Source: Blasia pusilla (taxonomy: Eukaryota > Marchantiophyta > Marchantiopsida > Blasiales). From it: 64,000 bases of DNA. The notes under the pieces were generated by a model, which saw only the letters and a list, made by a program, of their open reading frames with translations, was not told the DNA's origin and ran no database searches. Position 1 is the first letter of the stretch; every line of letters starts with the position of its first letter. Location of the stretch: NCBI GenBank assembly GCA_050084515.1, contig CM114272.1:12896001-12960000 (forward strand), in the 5' to 3' direction. This document shows positions 1 through 10,835 of the stretch, piece by piece. Made by a program: the position numbers and the translations under genes.

Positions 1-574
1 ATTGGGCTGAATTTATGCATTAGATGAATATATGGATAAGGAAGGAGCAAACATCAAGGAGATGCCCCCTAGGTAATAGAGAATAGATGATCATCCAAGT
101 GTAGATCCAATAAGAAAAAAAAGTTATAACCACAAACATTACTACCAGGAATGATTATATTTTACAAGTCCATTTGACCATGGATGCACAGACTAGGCTA
201 GGTTCATAGGCTAGTCTATGCTTCAATCTTCTTTATTGGATGCCCATTTTAAGGTTAGTTTAAGAGACATTTTGTCCAATGGAGATATCCACATGAAAAT
301 TCTGGTCCCTATTTGCTCCTCATCCGGGAAGGCTTACAATTTAGAAAGGGAGTTGGCTCATGGGTTAGTGTTCACTCCCTCATTTTGGAATTTTGTATTA
401 CACCACTTACATATATTACAATGATGCAATTTTTATGGGCCTCGCCCAACCATTTATGGTCAATGCAACACACTATTTATTTTATGAAGCTTGGATTCTC
501 TTAGTGTTCATTGCGCACATTCTCCATTAGGTGGTATCAAGAGTGTGCCAGAGTGAATAGGGTATACATAGATA
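1..574. other. No recognisable feature
   Basis: AT-rich sequence with only short open frames of no recognisable family. It precedes the 3' end of the minus-strand LINE. Confidence 0.5.
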
Positions 575-686
575 ATGGTAAATGGTAAATAGATCAAGCC
601 CCTGGGACCCAACGGGTCAAAAGGCTGAAAAACACATTACAAATCATTCATTCACTAACCAAAAAAAAGATCCTAAAGACCTTCTC

Positions 687-2977
687 CTAGCTACAGCCTA
701 GAGCACTTGAGTCATGAATAATGACGTCCCTAATATAACAACCTAAATCATAAGGCACTAGCTGTTGTAAAGAATAAAAATTCTCCACATCTATTTTATG
801 AGCTAGTCTAATCTCTTCATACCTTGGACATATAACAAGCACATGCTCTTCATCCTCAATATTTTCTCCGTCACATAACCTACAAATTTGTTCACTTCTA
901 TCAATATTAAACCATCGTCCTTCCTCAATTCCTAGCCTATGAGACCCAGTTCTATGTCGTGCGATAATATGACGTAAGAACGTGGAGATTTTCGCAAGTA
1001 GGTATCCTTGTTCACAATATACAAGCATAGGATTAACATGAAGTTGATAAAACTCCATTTTGGTGCCCGGGCTGCTCCAAATAATGTTGAGAAATTGCTT
1101 CTGTAGATGCTTGCGGAGTGCCATTGGTTTCAAGTCCCAACCGCGTTCCGCCACATTCCACTTTGAAGACCAAGTCACCACATCTGCCATCCATCCTATG
1201 GAACGTGTGGCTCGCGAAGCTTGATGAGGGAGGCGAGAAATATCAAGAGATCTCACCCTTGCGATGTAAGTGATGGTCAAGTAAAGAGCTTCAGCCTTTT
1301 CAGGAAGACAACTTGTTTCCGCAAGAAGAATAGTATACGGAGTTTGGTTTCTTACACCAAATTCTTCTTGTAGAAAGATCTTTTGCACCCTCTCCACGCG
1401 CTCCCAACCTGTCTTCTTACAACTAGGGCCCCAAACTTGGGTCCCATATAAGACCACCGGCAACACTAAGCTCTTAAATAAGAATTTCCTAAGACTCCAA
1501 GACACAAGATGAGCTCTTCTACACCGATTTAAAAATGAATATAGAGCTTTGTAACCAGCTTCTACTCTCTTTTGCACGCAAAGTGCCCAACTATAGTCAT
1601 GAGAGAAATTGATGCCTAGAAATTTGTAACTTTTCAATTGTTCTAATTGTAGACCTTTGTAAAATAACGAGAAATTGGATCTAGTATCCACTATAATGAC
1701 TTTAGACTTCTCCATATTAACCTGCATCTGATTCTGGGTACAAAACCTTGCCAAAGTGTCGAGGTATTTTTGTAAACTAATGCCATCACGTGCTAGTAAT
1801 ATGATATCATCTGTATACAATAGAGCTTTGATGACAAAGTCCCCAAGCTTGACACCTTCACTATCACATTCGTCCAACCACTTTTCCATATCATCTATGA
1901 AAACTCCAAAGAGAGTAGAGGAACCTTGAATGACTCCGATTGTACTCAAGATCTCTTGAGTTTGCGAACCTTTGATCTTGGCCTGAACGGAATGGTATAC
2001 GGTGGCCACGACTACTAGGAGATTTCGTGGTACTCTAATGGCTTGTAGCCTTTCCCATAAGAGCTTGCGAGGTACAGTATCAAAAGCTTTCTTGAAATCG
2101 ATGAAGCCGCAAAACAAAGCTTTTCCATTGCCCTTAGATTTCTCCCATAAAACACGCAAGGCCAAGATATGGTCGATGGTGTTGTATGTTGGGCGAAAAC
2201 CAGCTTGGACCCGTGCTCTCTTTTGGAAAGACTCTGTCCATGTGCTCAACTTTGACTCCACCAATTTCCCAAACAACTTGGCAAAAACACTACCCACCAT
2301 GATAGTATGATAGTTTGTCACCAAGTCCTTCCTTCCTGATTTGTGAATAGGAACAATCTCCCGTAGCGACCAAATTGAAGGAAAACCATAGATAGCAACA
2401 TCACCCAATACTTTGGCGAGGATCGGTCCAATACAATCTCCTCCCCACTTGAAAAGTTTAATAGAAAGACCATCCAAATCCTCATATTTACCATTCGTTA
2501 ATCTTCTTAGTTGAGTCATCACCTCTGCTTCAGAGAATAAGCCAGTTATTCCTTCACAACGTGGCATAGATGTAGCGTCGGGGAAGAAATAGAGCTTTTC
2601 GGTAAAAAATATCAAAGACGTGAGATCAAGATAGGTTTTGAAGACCGTACTACTAACCGTCTCTAAAATGATTTGGGATCCTCATGCAGCTCCCTTGTCA
2701 AGGACTCTTGCTTCCGCCGCAAGAAAGCTCGTTTCTTAGATTTCACCAAGTATTTGTAAAGGCTCGTCATAATAAGCCGACTTTGGATATCCAAAGATTT
2801 ATCAACTGATCGTGCTCTTGATTGCTTGCATTCAGAGTCAAACCACCCATTACAAGACAGCCTCCTAGCACTTCTATCCCGGTGGCGCGAAAAGAACTTA
2901 GATGCAGTGTTTTTGAGCATTTCGATTAGTTGCAAACTTGCCGTGTGTGGATCTGGGCTCCATACAATGCGAGTCAA
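687..2977 (-). pseudogene. LINE ORF2, reverse transcriptase and C-terminal zinc finger part
   Basis: Copies element RNA into DNA at the nicked target. The 642-residue frame from 2615 to 687 carries RT motifs in order: FIDFKKAFDTVP near residue 170, a damaged G-x-P-L-S-P type segment (GVIQGSSTLFGVFIDD), the catalytic box as LLYTDDIILLA where F/YADD is usual, then the thumb. The C-terminus has C-R-L-C followed by H-V-L-V-I-C, the Cys/His finger common after LINE RTs. The separate 104-residue frame 2977-2663 (with NGWFDSECK) is the linker between endonuclease and RT and lies in another frame, so at least one frameshift separates them. The damaged Pro-Leu-Ser-Pro region and the frameshift mean it is inactive. 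Confidence 0.88.
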
Positions 2978-2989
2978 GAGTTCTTATAA

Positions 2990-3912
2990 ATATAGCGTAT
3001 AAAGATCTTTTTTACCTGGATCTAAGCGAAACTTGGGAGAAGCTAAAACAAATTGACATGTCGAGAGAGGAATTGCCTTTGACAATGAGAGAGTAAACAG
3101 AAGAGGTGCGTGATCTGATTCAGCCTAAGGTTCTAGAATATCAAATGTAGAGATAAGAGAGCTATTAGCGGGCGAGGACAGAAGATAATCGATGGTGCTA
3201 GTGCCGGTAGAGGAGAAACACGTATTGGAGTGAGAGTTGGGAAAATGAGAGGTTCCATTAAGAACTTTCAAATTACAAGTGGCTCCGAAGGTCAAAAAAT
3301 GCTTTGTCAAAGGATTTGTAGAAAGATCTGAAGAGATTCTAGACTAAAACCATCCTCATATTCTTCAAGAAGAGGAGAAGTCAAGGAATCACTGAATTGG
3401 GTAAATTGAGCAATACGTGTGCGAGCGTTGAAATCCCCAACAAGAAAGACTTCACCTTTGCTTTGATATTTGAGAACATCCCCAATAAGTCAATGGAACG
3501 GTTGACTTCGATTGTAAGTGCGTGTTGAGTAGATAGGCATGGACAATGGTGCAAAATAACAAACTTCCAAATAACAATAAGATCCCCCAACCAAACCAAG
3601 ACATAGCCAATGATATTGGCCCCCGATATCTTGATCTTCTAGATGTATGTGAGGTAGAAATTGAGACCTGATGAAAGTAGCAATACCGCCATAACCCTTC
3701 CTGCCCGTTGCCTTCTTTGGTTCCATGTCGATCCCATCAAAGTAAACTCTTGCATCTGTGCAATATATTGCTCTCATGTTCCCAAGTCTCCACAATATCG
3801 ATGATGTCCGCCATCTTCCAAATTGATAGCTGGAGGACATCATCAATATTGTGAAAGGCCTCATATAATTTGTTGTTGAAAGGCCTCGTATATTCCACAT
3901 CAACACTCTCAG
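2990..3912 (-). pseudogene. LINE ORF2, endonuclease part (apurinic-like)
   Basis: The N-terminal endonuclease of ORF2 nicks target DNA to prime reverse transcription. The frame from 3906 begins MLMWNIRGLS, matching the N-terminal W-N-x-R-G-L signature of LINE endonucleases, and continues with KGYGGIATFIR. After a frameshift near 3500 the minus strand encodes FLVGDFNARTRIAQF (about 3450-3405), matching the conserved G-D-F-N-A motif. Several frame changes between 3600 and 3000 show decay. It sits between ORF1 and the RT, as expected. Confidence 0.8.
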
Positions 3913-3929
3913 CTTCTTGGATTGCTAGG

Positions 3930-4679
3930 TTGATAACTCTATTTTTCTCTGGGTAACAATTGCTCGACCATCGCGTAGATAAGCAATAAAACCTGCTTCT
4001 TGAGGCTCTTTGACCTCTGCAAGCTTCTTTCTCCTAGCTTCGACTTATAGAGGTGTGAGATCAAGATCCAACCATATCCTTCATCCTTTGATAATGGCCT
4101 TGTTAGCCATGGCAGTATCACGTTGAGTTTGATCAACAAACGTAACTAGAATGGCACGAGGTTGTGTTCCCGTTTTCCCAATACGGAAAGCTTGAGCCAA
4201 GTCCGGGTTATGCACATGAAGTGTATCAACGAAGAACTTGGTGATAAGACTCTTCACCTCTCCGCTCTCTGTTTCCGGCAAACCTGAGATTCTCACATTC
4301 TTTCTACGGGTAAATTGGTTTTCCTTTTCTCTCTTGCTCTTGACAGAAAGAGATATGAGCCCTTTGTAGCTTCAGCATAAGATTTTATTTTCACTTCTAA
4401 AGTTTCAACAACCTCATGCAATCTTGAACTATTGGGAGTAGTTGCCAATGATGATGCCTTCTCTTGAACATCCGCAACAGATTTGGAAAGATCCAGCATC
4501 ACACTATAACTATCTTTCACCACTTTCTTCAAAACCTCTTGCGTTGCCTTCAACTCTCGGATTTGAATATGTGCAAGGTTTAATTGAGAAGTTTGTACCT
4601 TGAATTCTTGTCGAAGCTCTTTCAATTCATGCAAGACCACTTGCACTAGATTCAATATTTCGTCTTGAGTAGTCATCAT
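3930..4679 (-). pseudogene. LINE ORF1, nucleic-acid-binding coiled-coil protein
   Basis: LINE ORF1 proteins coat element RNA. The first 128 residues (start at 4679) contain a long heptad-rich helix (ILNLVQVVLHELKELRQEF onward) typical of a trimerising coiled coil. The next frame (4296-4081) carries RISGLPE, FRIGKTGTQPRAILVTF and a basic end, the RRM-like core found in L1-type ORF1 proteins. A third frame (4139-3939) gives the C-terminal end (WLDLDLTPLQVEARRKKL). Two frameshifts therefore break one original ORF. The start at 4679 is directly downstream of the repeated 5' region. Confidence 0.8.
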
Positions 4680-4742
4680 GTAGTCGACTTCACTATATCG
4701 CTGATATTGGACGACCTCAATAAAGTATCACCGAATCTCCAA

Positions 4743-5460
4743 CACCACACAACTTATGGTCTAGAAATTTGTTGTGCTTAAAATTCTCAAGATTAGGGCA
4801 CCTCTTGACTCTCCACCTTGCCTCAAAATCTCAGCTTCACATGACACTCCACCTCAAAGATATGGCGTCTGCAAGATTCAGGTCTGAAATCCTCAAATCT
4901 AGAAGAGCAGAAACTCAAATCTCTCACAAATTTGTTGTGTGTAACTTGGTTGTATTTGAAATTTTTAGGGCTAAGGCGCCTCCTTACATTTCACGTTTCC
5001 TCAAACTCTCAGCTTCATGTGACACTCCACCTCAAAGATAAGGCCTCTGCAAGATTCAGATCTGAAATCCTCAAATCTAGAAGAGCAGAAACTCAAATCT
5101 CTCACAACTTCGTGTCTATAACTTGGTTGTACTTAAAATTTTCAAGGCTAAGGCACCTCCTCACACTCCACGTTGCCTCAAAATATCAGCTTCTCATGAC
5201 ACTCCATCTCAAAGATATGGCCTCCGCAAGATTCAGATCTGAAATCCTCAAATCTAGAAGAGGAGAAACTCAAATCTCTCACAACTTTGTGTGTGTAGCT
5301 TGGTTGTGCTTGAAATTTTGAGGGCTAAGGCGCCTCCTTACACTCTACGTTTCCTCAAACTCTCAACTTTATATGATACTCCACCTCAAAGATATGGCCT
5401 CTGCAAGATTCAAATCTGAAATCTTCAAATCTAGAAGAGCAGAAACTCAAATCTCTCACC
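4743..5460 (-). repeat. Tandem ~178-bp monomers in the LINE 5' region
   Basis: The motif CTCTCAC(A/C) that ends each unit recurs at 4921, 5099, 5277 and 5453, giving periods of 178, 178 and 176 bp and four copies. Each unit contains the same blocks (an AGATCTGAAATCCTCAAATC-like block and a CTAGAAGAGCAGAAACTC-like block). The array lies directly upstream of ORF1 on the LINE's strand, where a promoter-bearing 5' UTR would be. Confidence 0.88.
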
Positions 5461-5475
5461 TCAAAAGGGGGGCCA

Positions 5476-6430
5476 TGTTATGAAGCGACTATTTCATATG
5501 AAGAGAGACTGGCATTAATCCACATGAGATTCTCTCATTCGGGAAGATTTTTGTATGACCTGAGAGGCCAATGTCATAGTTATATCTGAGCACACGTTGC
5601 AGCACAAAGGAGGTTATTACATGGAGCAAGACCAACGGCAACACGAGGGAATAATACTCAACTTTGTAGTCACCTTCAGAGAGGACACCCTTTCACATCC
5701 CATCAGCCATTTAGATGTATGATGCCATGAGCAAAAAGTTTGACGTGTTGCTTATCAAGTAAATCCATCTCATCCACTCTAGGAATTGGTTGTCTCTAAC
5801 TCCTATACCTCAAATTTATAGAAATACATCTCCCTTGCTTTGAATTAAGCAATGGAGATGTACGGACTTGTGCTATGGATCCATGCTACAAGAGAACTAC
5901 ACTCCTTAACCTCACGCCTATTCATCCTCAGGTTAGTGGGATAGGGGTTAGAAATGGGTCATGATTCACGTGGGGGTCATGCAAAAGGGGTCATCCTTGT
6001 GTGTCTTCTAGCCTAGGACCTGCACCTCGGCAATGAACGTGCCCTCCACTCCACCAGAATCTCCTGCATGTAATGGATGGTATAAATACATTTGTTAATC
6101 TCTCATCCAAATAAAACCTGCAGTTGAGGGATTCTTATTTGGGGTTAGTTACTTGGAGGATGAATAAGGGATTATGAGATGGGGTTAGTTACTTCCATGA
6201 TGAAAAGGTGGGAAGCTCCTTGAAGCTCTTTATCTGATTAAAAATTGTGAATATTATTTACGTCCGAAATTAGATTTGAGAAAATTCCCTTTTTCTTCTC
6301 CCGGAATGTGTGACCCGGAGAATTCCCGGCTCTTTACTCACCCTTCTTATGAATTTACCATCCTTTCTTATTCACATGCATGGTCTCACTCCTGACATCC
6401 ATACGACACGTGTGAACGGTTGAAATCTTC
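5476..6430. other. No recognisable gene
   Basis: Only short frames. Around 6085-6215 a segment beginning GGGGTTAGTTACTT occurs twice about 50 bp apart. Nothing else was identified. Confidence 0.4.
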
Positions 6431-7000
6431 ACATAACATCCTCTAATAGTAATAATATATTAGTCGCTACTTTCCAACTGCCCAGAAAAGGAACCGGCTG
6501 TCCGGAATGTAAACTCTGACACCGGGACGGTCAGAGCCGACCGGGTGTCTGAGTATCCGAACCCCGACGACTAGGCCGCCGGCGGGACGTGAGCTGGCGG
6601 CCTTGATCCAAAAGTTACCTTTACGTTGTTACTTTCACCTCTGGACAGTCTCGACCGACTGGCTCCGGACTGTTGGGTAGCGTGAGTAACCGGGCAAGTC
6701 TCGTAAGCCGCACGTTGCCCTTTTCTACAGTCAGCGCCACACCGGAAAGTCGTGCCCGCAACAGTGAAGTCGTCGATGCAGATCTGCATCGCTGCAAGTC
6801 CAGGACCGAGACACGTGTTGAATGAACTCCATTCTTCGAGATCTGGACCTTGGGCACCTTAGGAGTGAGGACAAGTCCTAACGCCGATGCCCTCGATCGT
6901 TTGGTGATTTGCTTAGTGGATACTTACTTGGGTTGAGCTGGGCACATGCATACACGCGTCATGCCGTCACGTACGCTGTGCGGGCACAAAATTTGGGAAA
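6431..7000. other. CpG-rich block of unknown nature
   Basis: Base composition changes sharply from AT-rich flanks to CpG-rich sequence (for example around 6490-6610 and 6640-6790). Two overlapping minus-strand frames of 72-78 codons exist (6571-6857) but match no family I know. It could be a remnant of a less methylated or single-copy segment. I cannot assign a gene. Confidence 0.35.
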
Positions 7001-8716
7001 TAGTCCTTCCAATATGAACGAAAGAAATAATCATAAGGCCTTCGGAGGATGGGGTGTGTCACTTTGCTATATGTAGATTGTGTTACAATGCAGCTAGAGT
7101 TCATCTTATTATGGGCAAGTGTAATCAAGTTTAGAGAATACACTTAAGTACAACTTAACTTACTCTATTTATATCTGTTAGTTCTTTTCTATATTCCAAT
7201 TTGCACGGAGATGCTTTCATATTTTCGTTATCACATTTTATATAAAAAAAAGAGAAATTAAACCCTTGAAGTCCATAGAAAGTTTCACATTCCTTAACCT
7301 ATTGAAAACGGAAAGAAGAAGCCCGTTTTGATATTTCCTTATGAGAGCGTTCATTTCGACGCATCTCTCAAATCTTTCGTTGTCATTACTTAGCTGAGAG
7401 TGGTATAGATTATGGTTTAATACCCCATGTCATCCAAGGAAACCAAAATTTTTTTAAATTAAAATATAAGTGTGGGAAAATATACATAAATAAATAAATT
7501 ATTTATTTATTTCATATTTTTATATTCACTGAATCTATTTATTTTAAGATAGTGATACAAAGAATACTTGGGGCCTCAAAAATTGTTTTAAGAACCTTAC
7601 ATGAATAAAAAAAAAAAAAAGTGAATACGACATAACTAAATTTGAAAGTACTAACTTATTTGAAATTTGAAAGGATATCATTAAATTCTTGTTTGAACAT
7701 GATACATGGAGATTTTATATTTTTAATCCAACATACATAATACTATAGACAACATCACACCGCGTAATGCTAGCCAATGAGATTTATGTTTCATGTTGAA
7801 GTGTTTGGAGAGATTTTGGGTATTCCCAACCATTTTTGAGTATTTAAGTTTCCTTTTAAAAGCTTTGTAAATAATATCTCTAAGGGTGGGGGGAGCTACT
7901 TTAGTTGAAGGTGTACATGAACTATTTGGTAATCCCCATAAGCCTCATTTGATAAATTTTTGTTTGGAATTTAAGGTATTGGTTTCATTTAAATTTTGCA
8001 ATGTTGAACTTTACAAAATGGCTGTTGATCTTTTTAAAAAATAAATAAATTATAGATATGTATTTTTATTTGAAGCTTGCTATTAAAATAATCTCTCTTG
8101 AACATCTCCAAGTCCAAAAATATGAACGCAGTAATAGTTTTGGAAATCTCCACGTTAAGCACCTATAAGAGAAGATGGATGAAAAAATAAACATGACAAA
8201 AGTCCAAACTCTTGAATTTAAGAAAGATATAAACATGTGTTTAGGGTTTGTGTCTACACTTGTCCATGTTACTCCAAATCAGAGAAAATCAAAATTGGCA
8301 TCATGGGTCTACATGATTCATACATGTCACATCTTTATTGGATTTATTGGTCACAAAAATATATAATTGTCTTGAGGCATCCCTCATGATTTTTTCTCCA
8401 TTATTTATGATTGTATTTTTTTCACAACAAGAAATTCCAAGCCAATTTTTTCCAAAAAAAATATCCCGATTATTTTGGTCAATTCTCAGTCTCTCTTTCC
8501 CATATTTTTGCATCCCAGTAATTCTATCGTGTATTTTCGTGTTAAAAATTTAATCAAAATTGCCATCGACTGATTAAAAGTATTCCAAATTATTAATTTA
8601 ATTAGATAGGAAGGAAAATTTATGATGAAACAAGTGTACTTTACTAAGAATCATATTCCCATAATTTTCACAAATATTATTTTTGCAATTGGTAAAATAA
8701 ATTATAGCAAACTCCA
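7001..8716. other. AT-rich stretch without recognisable features
   Basis: Homopolymeric A/T runs and short spurious frames only. Confidence 0.5.
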
Positions 8717-9030
8717 AACGTTTTTTTTCTAGCTCAATATGATTCTGATGTTCATTCTAGCTCAATGTTTGATTTGAATGTGAAATGGCCCATTCCGGCC
8801 CCCTTCTTTCTCCTCGGGGCCTATTTTTTGAATCTCATGCCCCCTCTTTTGTGTCGTGATGGGTTTCCCATCCTTTTCCAAACGTTTTTTTTCTAGCTCA
8901 ATGTGATTTGAATATTCCGGCCCCCTTCTTTCTCCTCGGTGCCGGTTCCGTCCTCTTGAGATCTATTTTTTTTTGGGTGTCCATGCCCCCTCTTTTGTAT
9001 CGTGATGGGTTTCCATCCTTTTTCTACATG
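8717..9030. repeat. Local tandem duplication, ~160-bp unit
   Basis: Two adjacent copies (about 8717-8879 and 8880-9030) both start with CAAACGTTTTTTTTCTAGCT, share CCCCCTTCTTTCTCCTCGG, and end with CATGCCCCCTCTTTTGT followed by CGTGATGGGTTTCC. They differ by small indels and substitutions. Confidence 0.85.
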
Positions 9031-9149
9031 TATATTTTATTTCTCTTCGAAATGGATTCCCATCGGAAGTACAAGGCACTTAGGGACTATTTTCTCAGCG
9101 CATTATTCTTAGTACAGGGTGTTACCAACTTACCGGTGCCTCGCTGAGG

Positions 9150-9610
9150 ATTAAACTAAGTACAGATTAGTTGGGAACGCAGCAGGACGACTCCCCGACA
9201 CAACTGGAGGGCCTTAATCCGGGGACTGTTCATTGGAAAAGGGCATCAAACTCTGGGAATTGGAATATCTGTTCTTAGAATCTTATATTGCCAGGTGTCT
9301 CAAAATTCCCTCGGCAACTCTGGTGTCCCGACAGGAAACTTCCTGTGCCCAATCCGCTCTTTTACGCTTCAAGTAAGTAAGTAAGTACGGTTTTGCAGGC
9401 TTAAACTAAGTACAGATGGACTAGTTTGAAACGCTCCACAAAGGCGAGACAGAGCCGGAATTCCGTGATCGGAGAACTGCTGCTGCGAAAAAGGCATCAA
9501 GTTCTACAGAAAGTGAATAACTGTCCTCGTATTCCCGGGTCCCTCCAATATCGGGAAACCCGGTTCCCTGACACTGTATCCAATCTTTTTATTTTATTCG
9601 ATGTGGACCT
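9150..9610. repeat. Diverged tandem duplication, ~250-bp unit, CpG-rich
   Basis: Both copies begin TTAAACTAAGTACAGAT (about 9151 and 9401) and share, in order, a GGGACTG/GGAGAACTG block, AAAAGGCATCAA, a GAATAxCTGTxCT block, and a run of TCCC/CGGG segments ending in CCAATC. They have diverged strongly. A 96-bp plus-strand continuation to 9689 is open but unrecognised. Confidence 0.65.
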
Positions 9611-9699
9611 ATTTGTCCTATCTGATCAGACAAGCGAGGCCGTATTAGCAAGAAATAATTGTGGGACACAAGGGTGCAGTGAGGATTAGAAAGAAGCCG

Positions 9700-9895
9700 G
9701 TGTGTGGGGAGAAAAATAATTATCAAACACAATTATGAAGATTTAAATTTTTATTTTAATACATGGAATATTTACAGTTTAGTGTTAGCCTTGGCCTAGT
9801 GTGGGTGATGGGTGGGGAGAAAATAATTATAAACCTTTTTTTAATTGAAACTTTTTTTTAATACATGAAATATTAATAGTTTAGTGTTAGCCTTT
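9700..9895. repeat. Tandem duplication, ~105-bp unit
   Basis: The sequence GGGGAGAAAA(A)TAATTAT followed by TTTTAATACATG(G)AATATT and AGTTTAGTGTTAGCC occurs twice (about 9707-9790 and 9814-9893). Confidence 0.8.
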
Positions 9896-10421
9896 TTCAA
9901 GACTAGGGTCTTTGGTAGGGATTTTGTAGCCTCCCGTGGATTGTGAAGTTATAATTCCCAAAAATGGGGATTGATGTAATTGCAAATCATCTACTATGGT
10001 GTTTCACCTGACTAGAGTTTTTGATCCTGGGTTATAATAACCAGTATGTGACCCCTTTTCAAGGTTTTGAGTTTCATAAGGGAGCTCGAAAATATGAATA
10101 CACTCAATAGTCGGGAGTAACACGAATCAAAATCGGGACACGGCGAAATCTTAAACTTGGCACGGTTCGAAAAATACGAATCCGGAGACGGATAAAAAAT
10201 TCCGAACACCGTTAAAGAAGATTAGTCTATTCCGTATAAATGAGAAAATTAATATTAACATGGATGTTAGCATCCGACCGTTCAAAAATCCAATCCTAAG
10301 GTTGAGAATGTGCAGAATAACTTGCATTTTGCAAGCTCTGCACTTGGATTCCCTTCTTATCTCTTCTAGTTCCACTAGTTATATCAAAATGTATGGAGTT
10401 ATGGGCAAGGGGTTTGGCTTT

Positions 10422-10496
10422 GTCGTGCGCATACACATCCCTACACAACATTCATCCCTGATACCAAACATACACACAAACACACATGATCCCATG
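10422..10496. repeat. R3 repeat fragment (TGTCGTGCGCATACACAT family)
   Basis: Starts TGTCGTGCGCATACACAT and contains ACACAACAT and GATCCCATG. The same block recurs at about 14275-14390, 14812-14960 and 36422-36524. Its TG start is LTR-like but no terminus pair was established. Here it abuts a gypsy LTR fragment. Confidence 0.65.
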
Positions 10497-10835
10497 TGCT
10501 CTCAAGCTCTCTCTCTCTTGGAGGTATACCCCATTCCCTCTCCCAAGCCCTTTCCACGGTAACCTATGCTCGCAGGTCACCTCCTTTGCTCTTGACCTCA
10601 TGTAGCTGGTCAAGGGTCACTTCCCAAAGTGAAAAGCCAACTATAACAAAAATGGTAATTTACCTGAATACTAAGTTCCTCAATATGGTTCTAAATGAGC
10701 CGAAACAAAGGGGAAACCTACTCTCTCGGGTTACTCGTGGCCTCAACATGTCATCCTCGATATTTTGAGGCTGTCCTCCACTATCTCTAAAGGCGCTCTA
10801 CTAGATCTCACCGATATATCCTGACAGACGTGACA
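10497..10835 (-). mobile_element. Gypsy LTR fragment (TGTCACGTC family)
   Basis: Minus-strand start TGTCACGTC.. at 10835, followed by a block also found at 53046, 20822 and 14811 (minus) and at 30965 and 55111 (plus). Shared blocks, read on the plus strand, include CTCTCCCAAG, GTAACCTATGCTCGCAGGTCA, GAAACAAAGGGGAAACCT and GGCTGTCCTCCACTA. It lacks its 3' part. Confidence 0.8.

Larger units (their letters stand above)
575..5475 (-). mobile_element. LINE (non-LTR retrotransposon), decayed, nearly full length
   Basis: On the minus strand, in order: a tandemly repeated 5' region (about 5460 to 4743), ORF1 (from 4679), an endonuclease (about 3906 to 3000), reverse transcriptase (about 2977 to 1400) and a C-terminal Cys/His finger (about 870 to 810). 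This is the usual order of L1-like LINEs. The element has frameshifts in ORF1 and in the endonuclease, so this copy cannot make its proteins. The 3' boundary is a guess: downstream of the ORF2 stop at 687 the minus strand runs into a short repeat of the TTTACCA type near 575-595, which could be the tail. No target-site duplication was found. Confidence 0.9.

Noticed and set aside
2002-2310. 102-codon plus-strand frame inside the LINE
   Set aside because: Antisense shadow of the reverse transcriptase frame.
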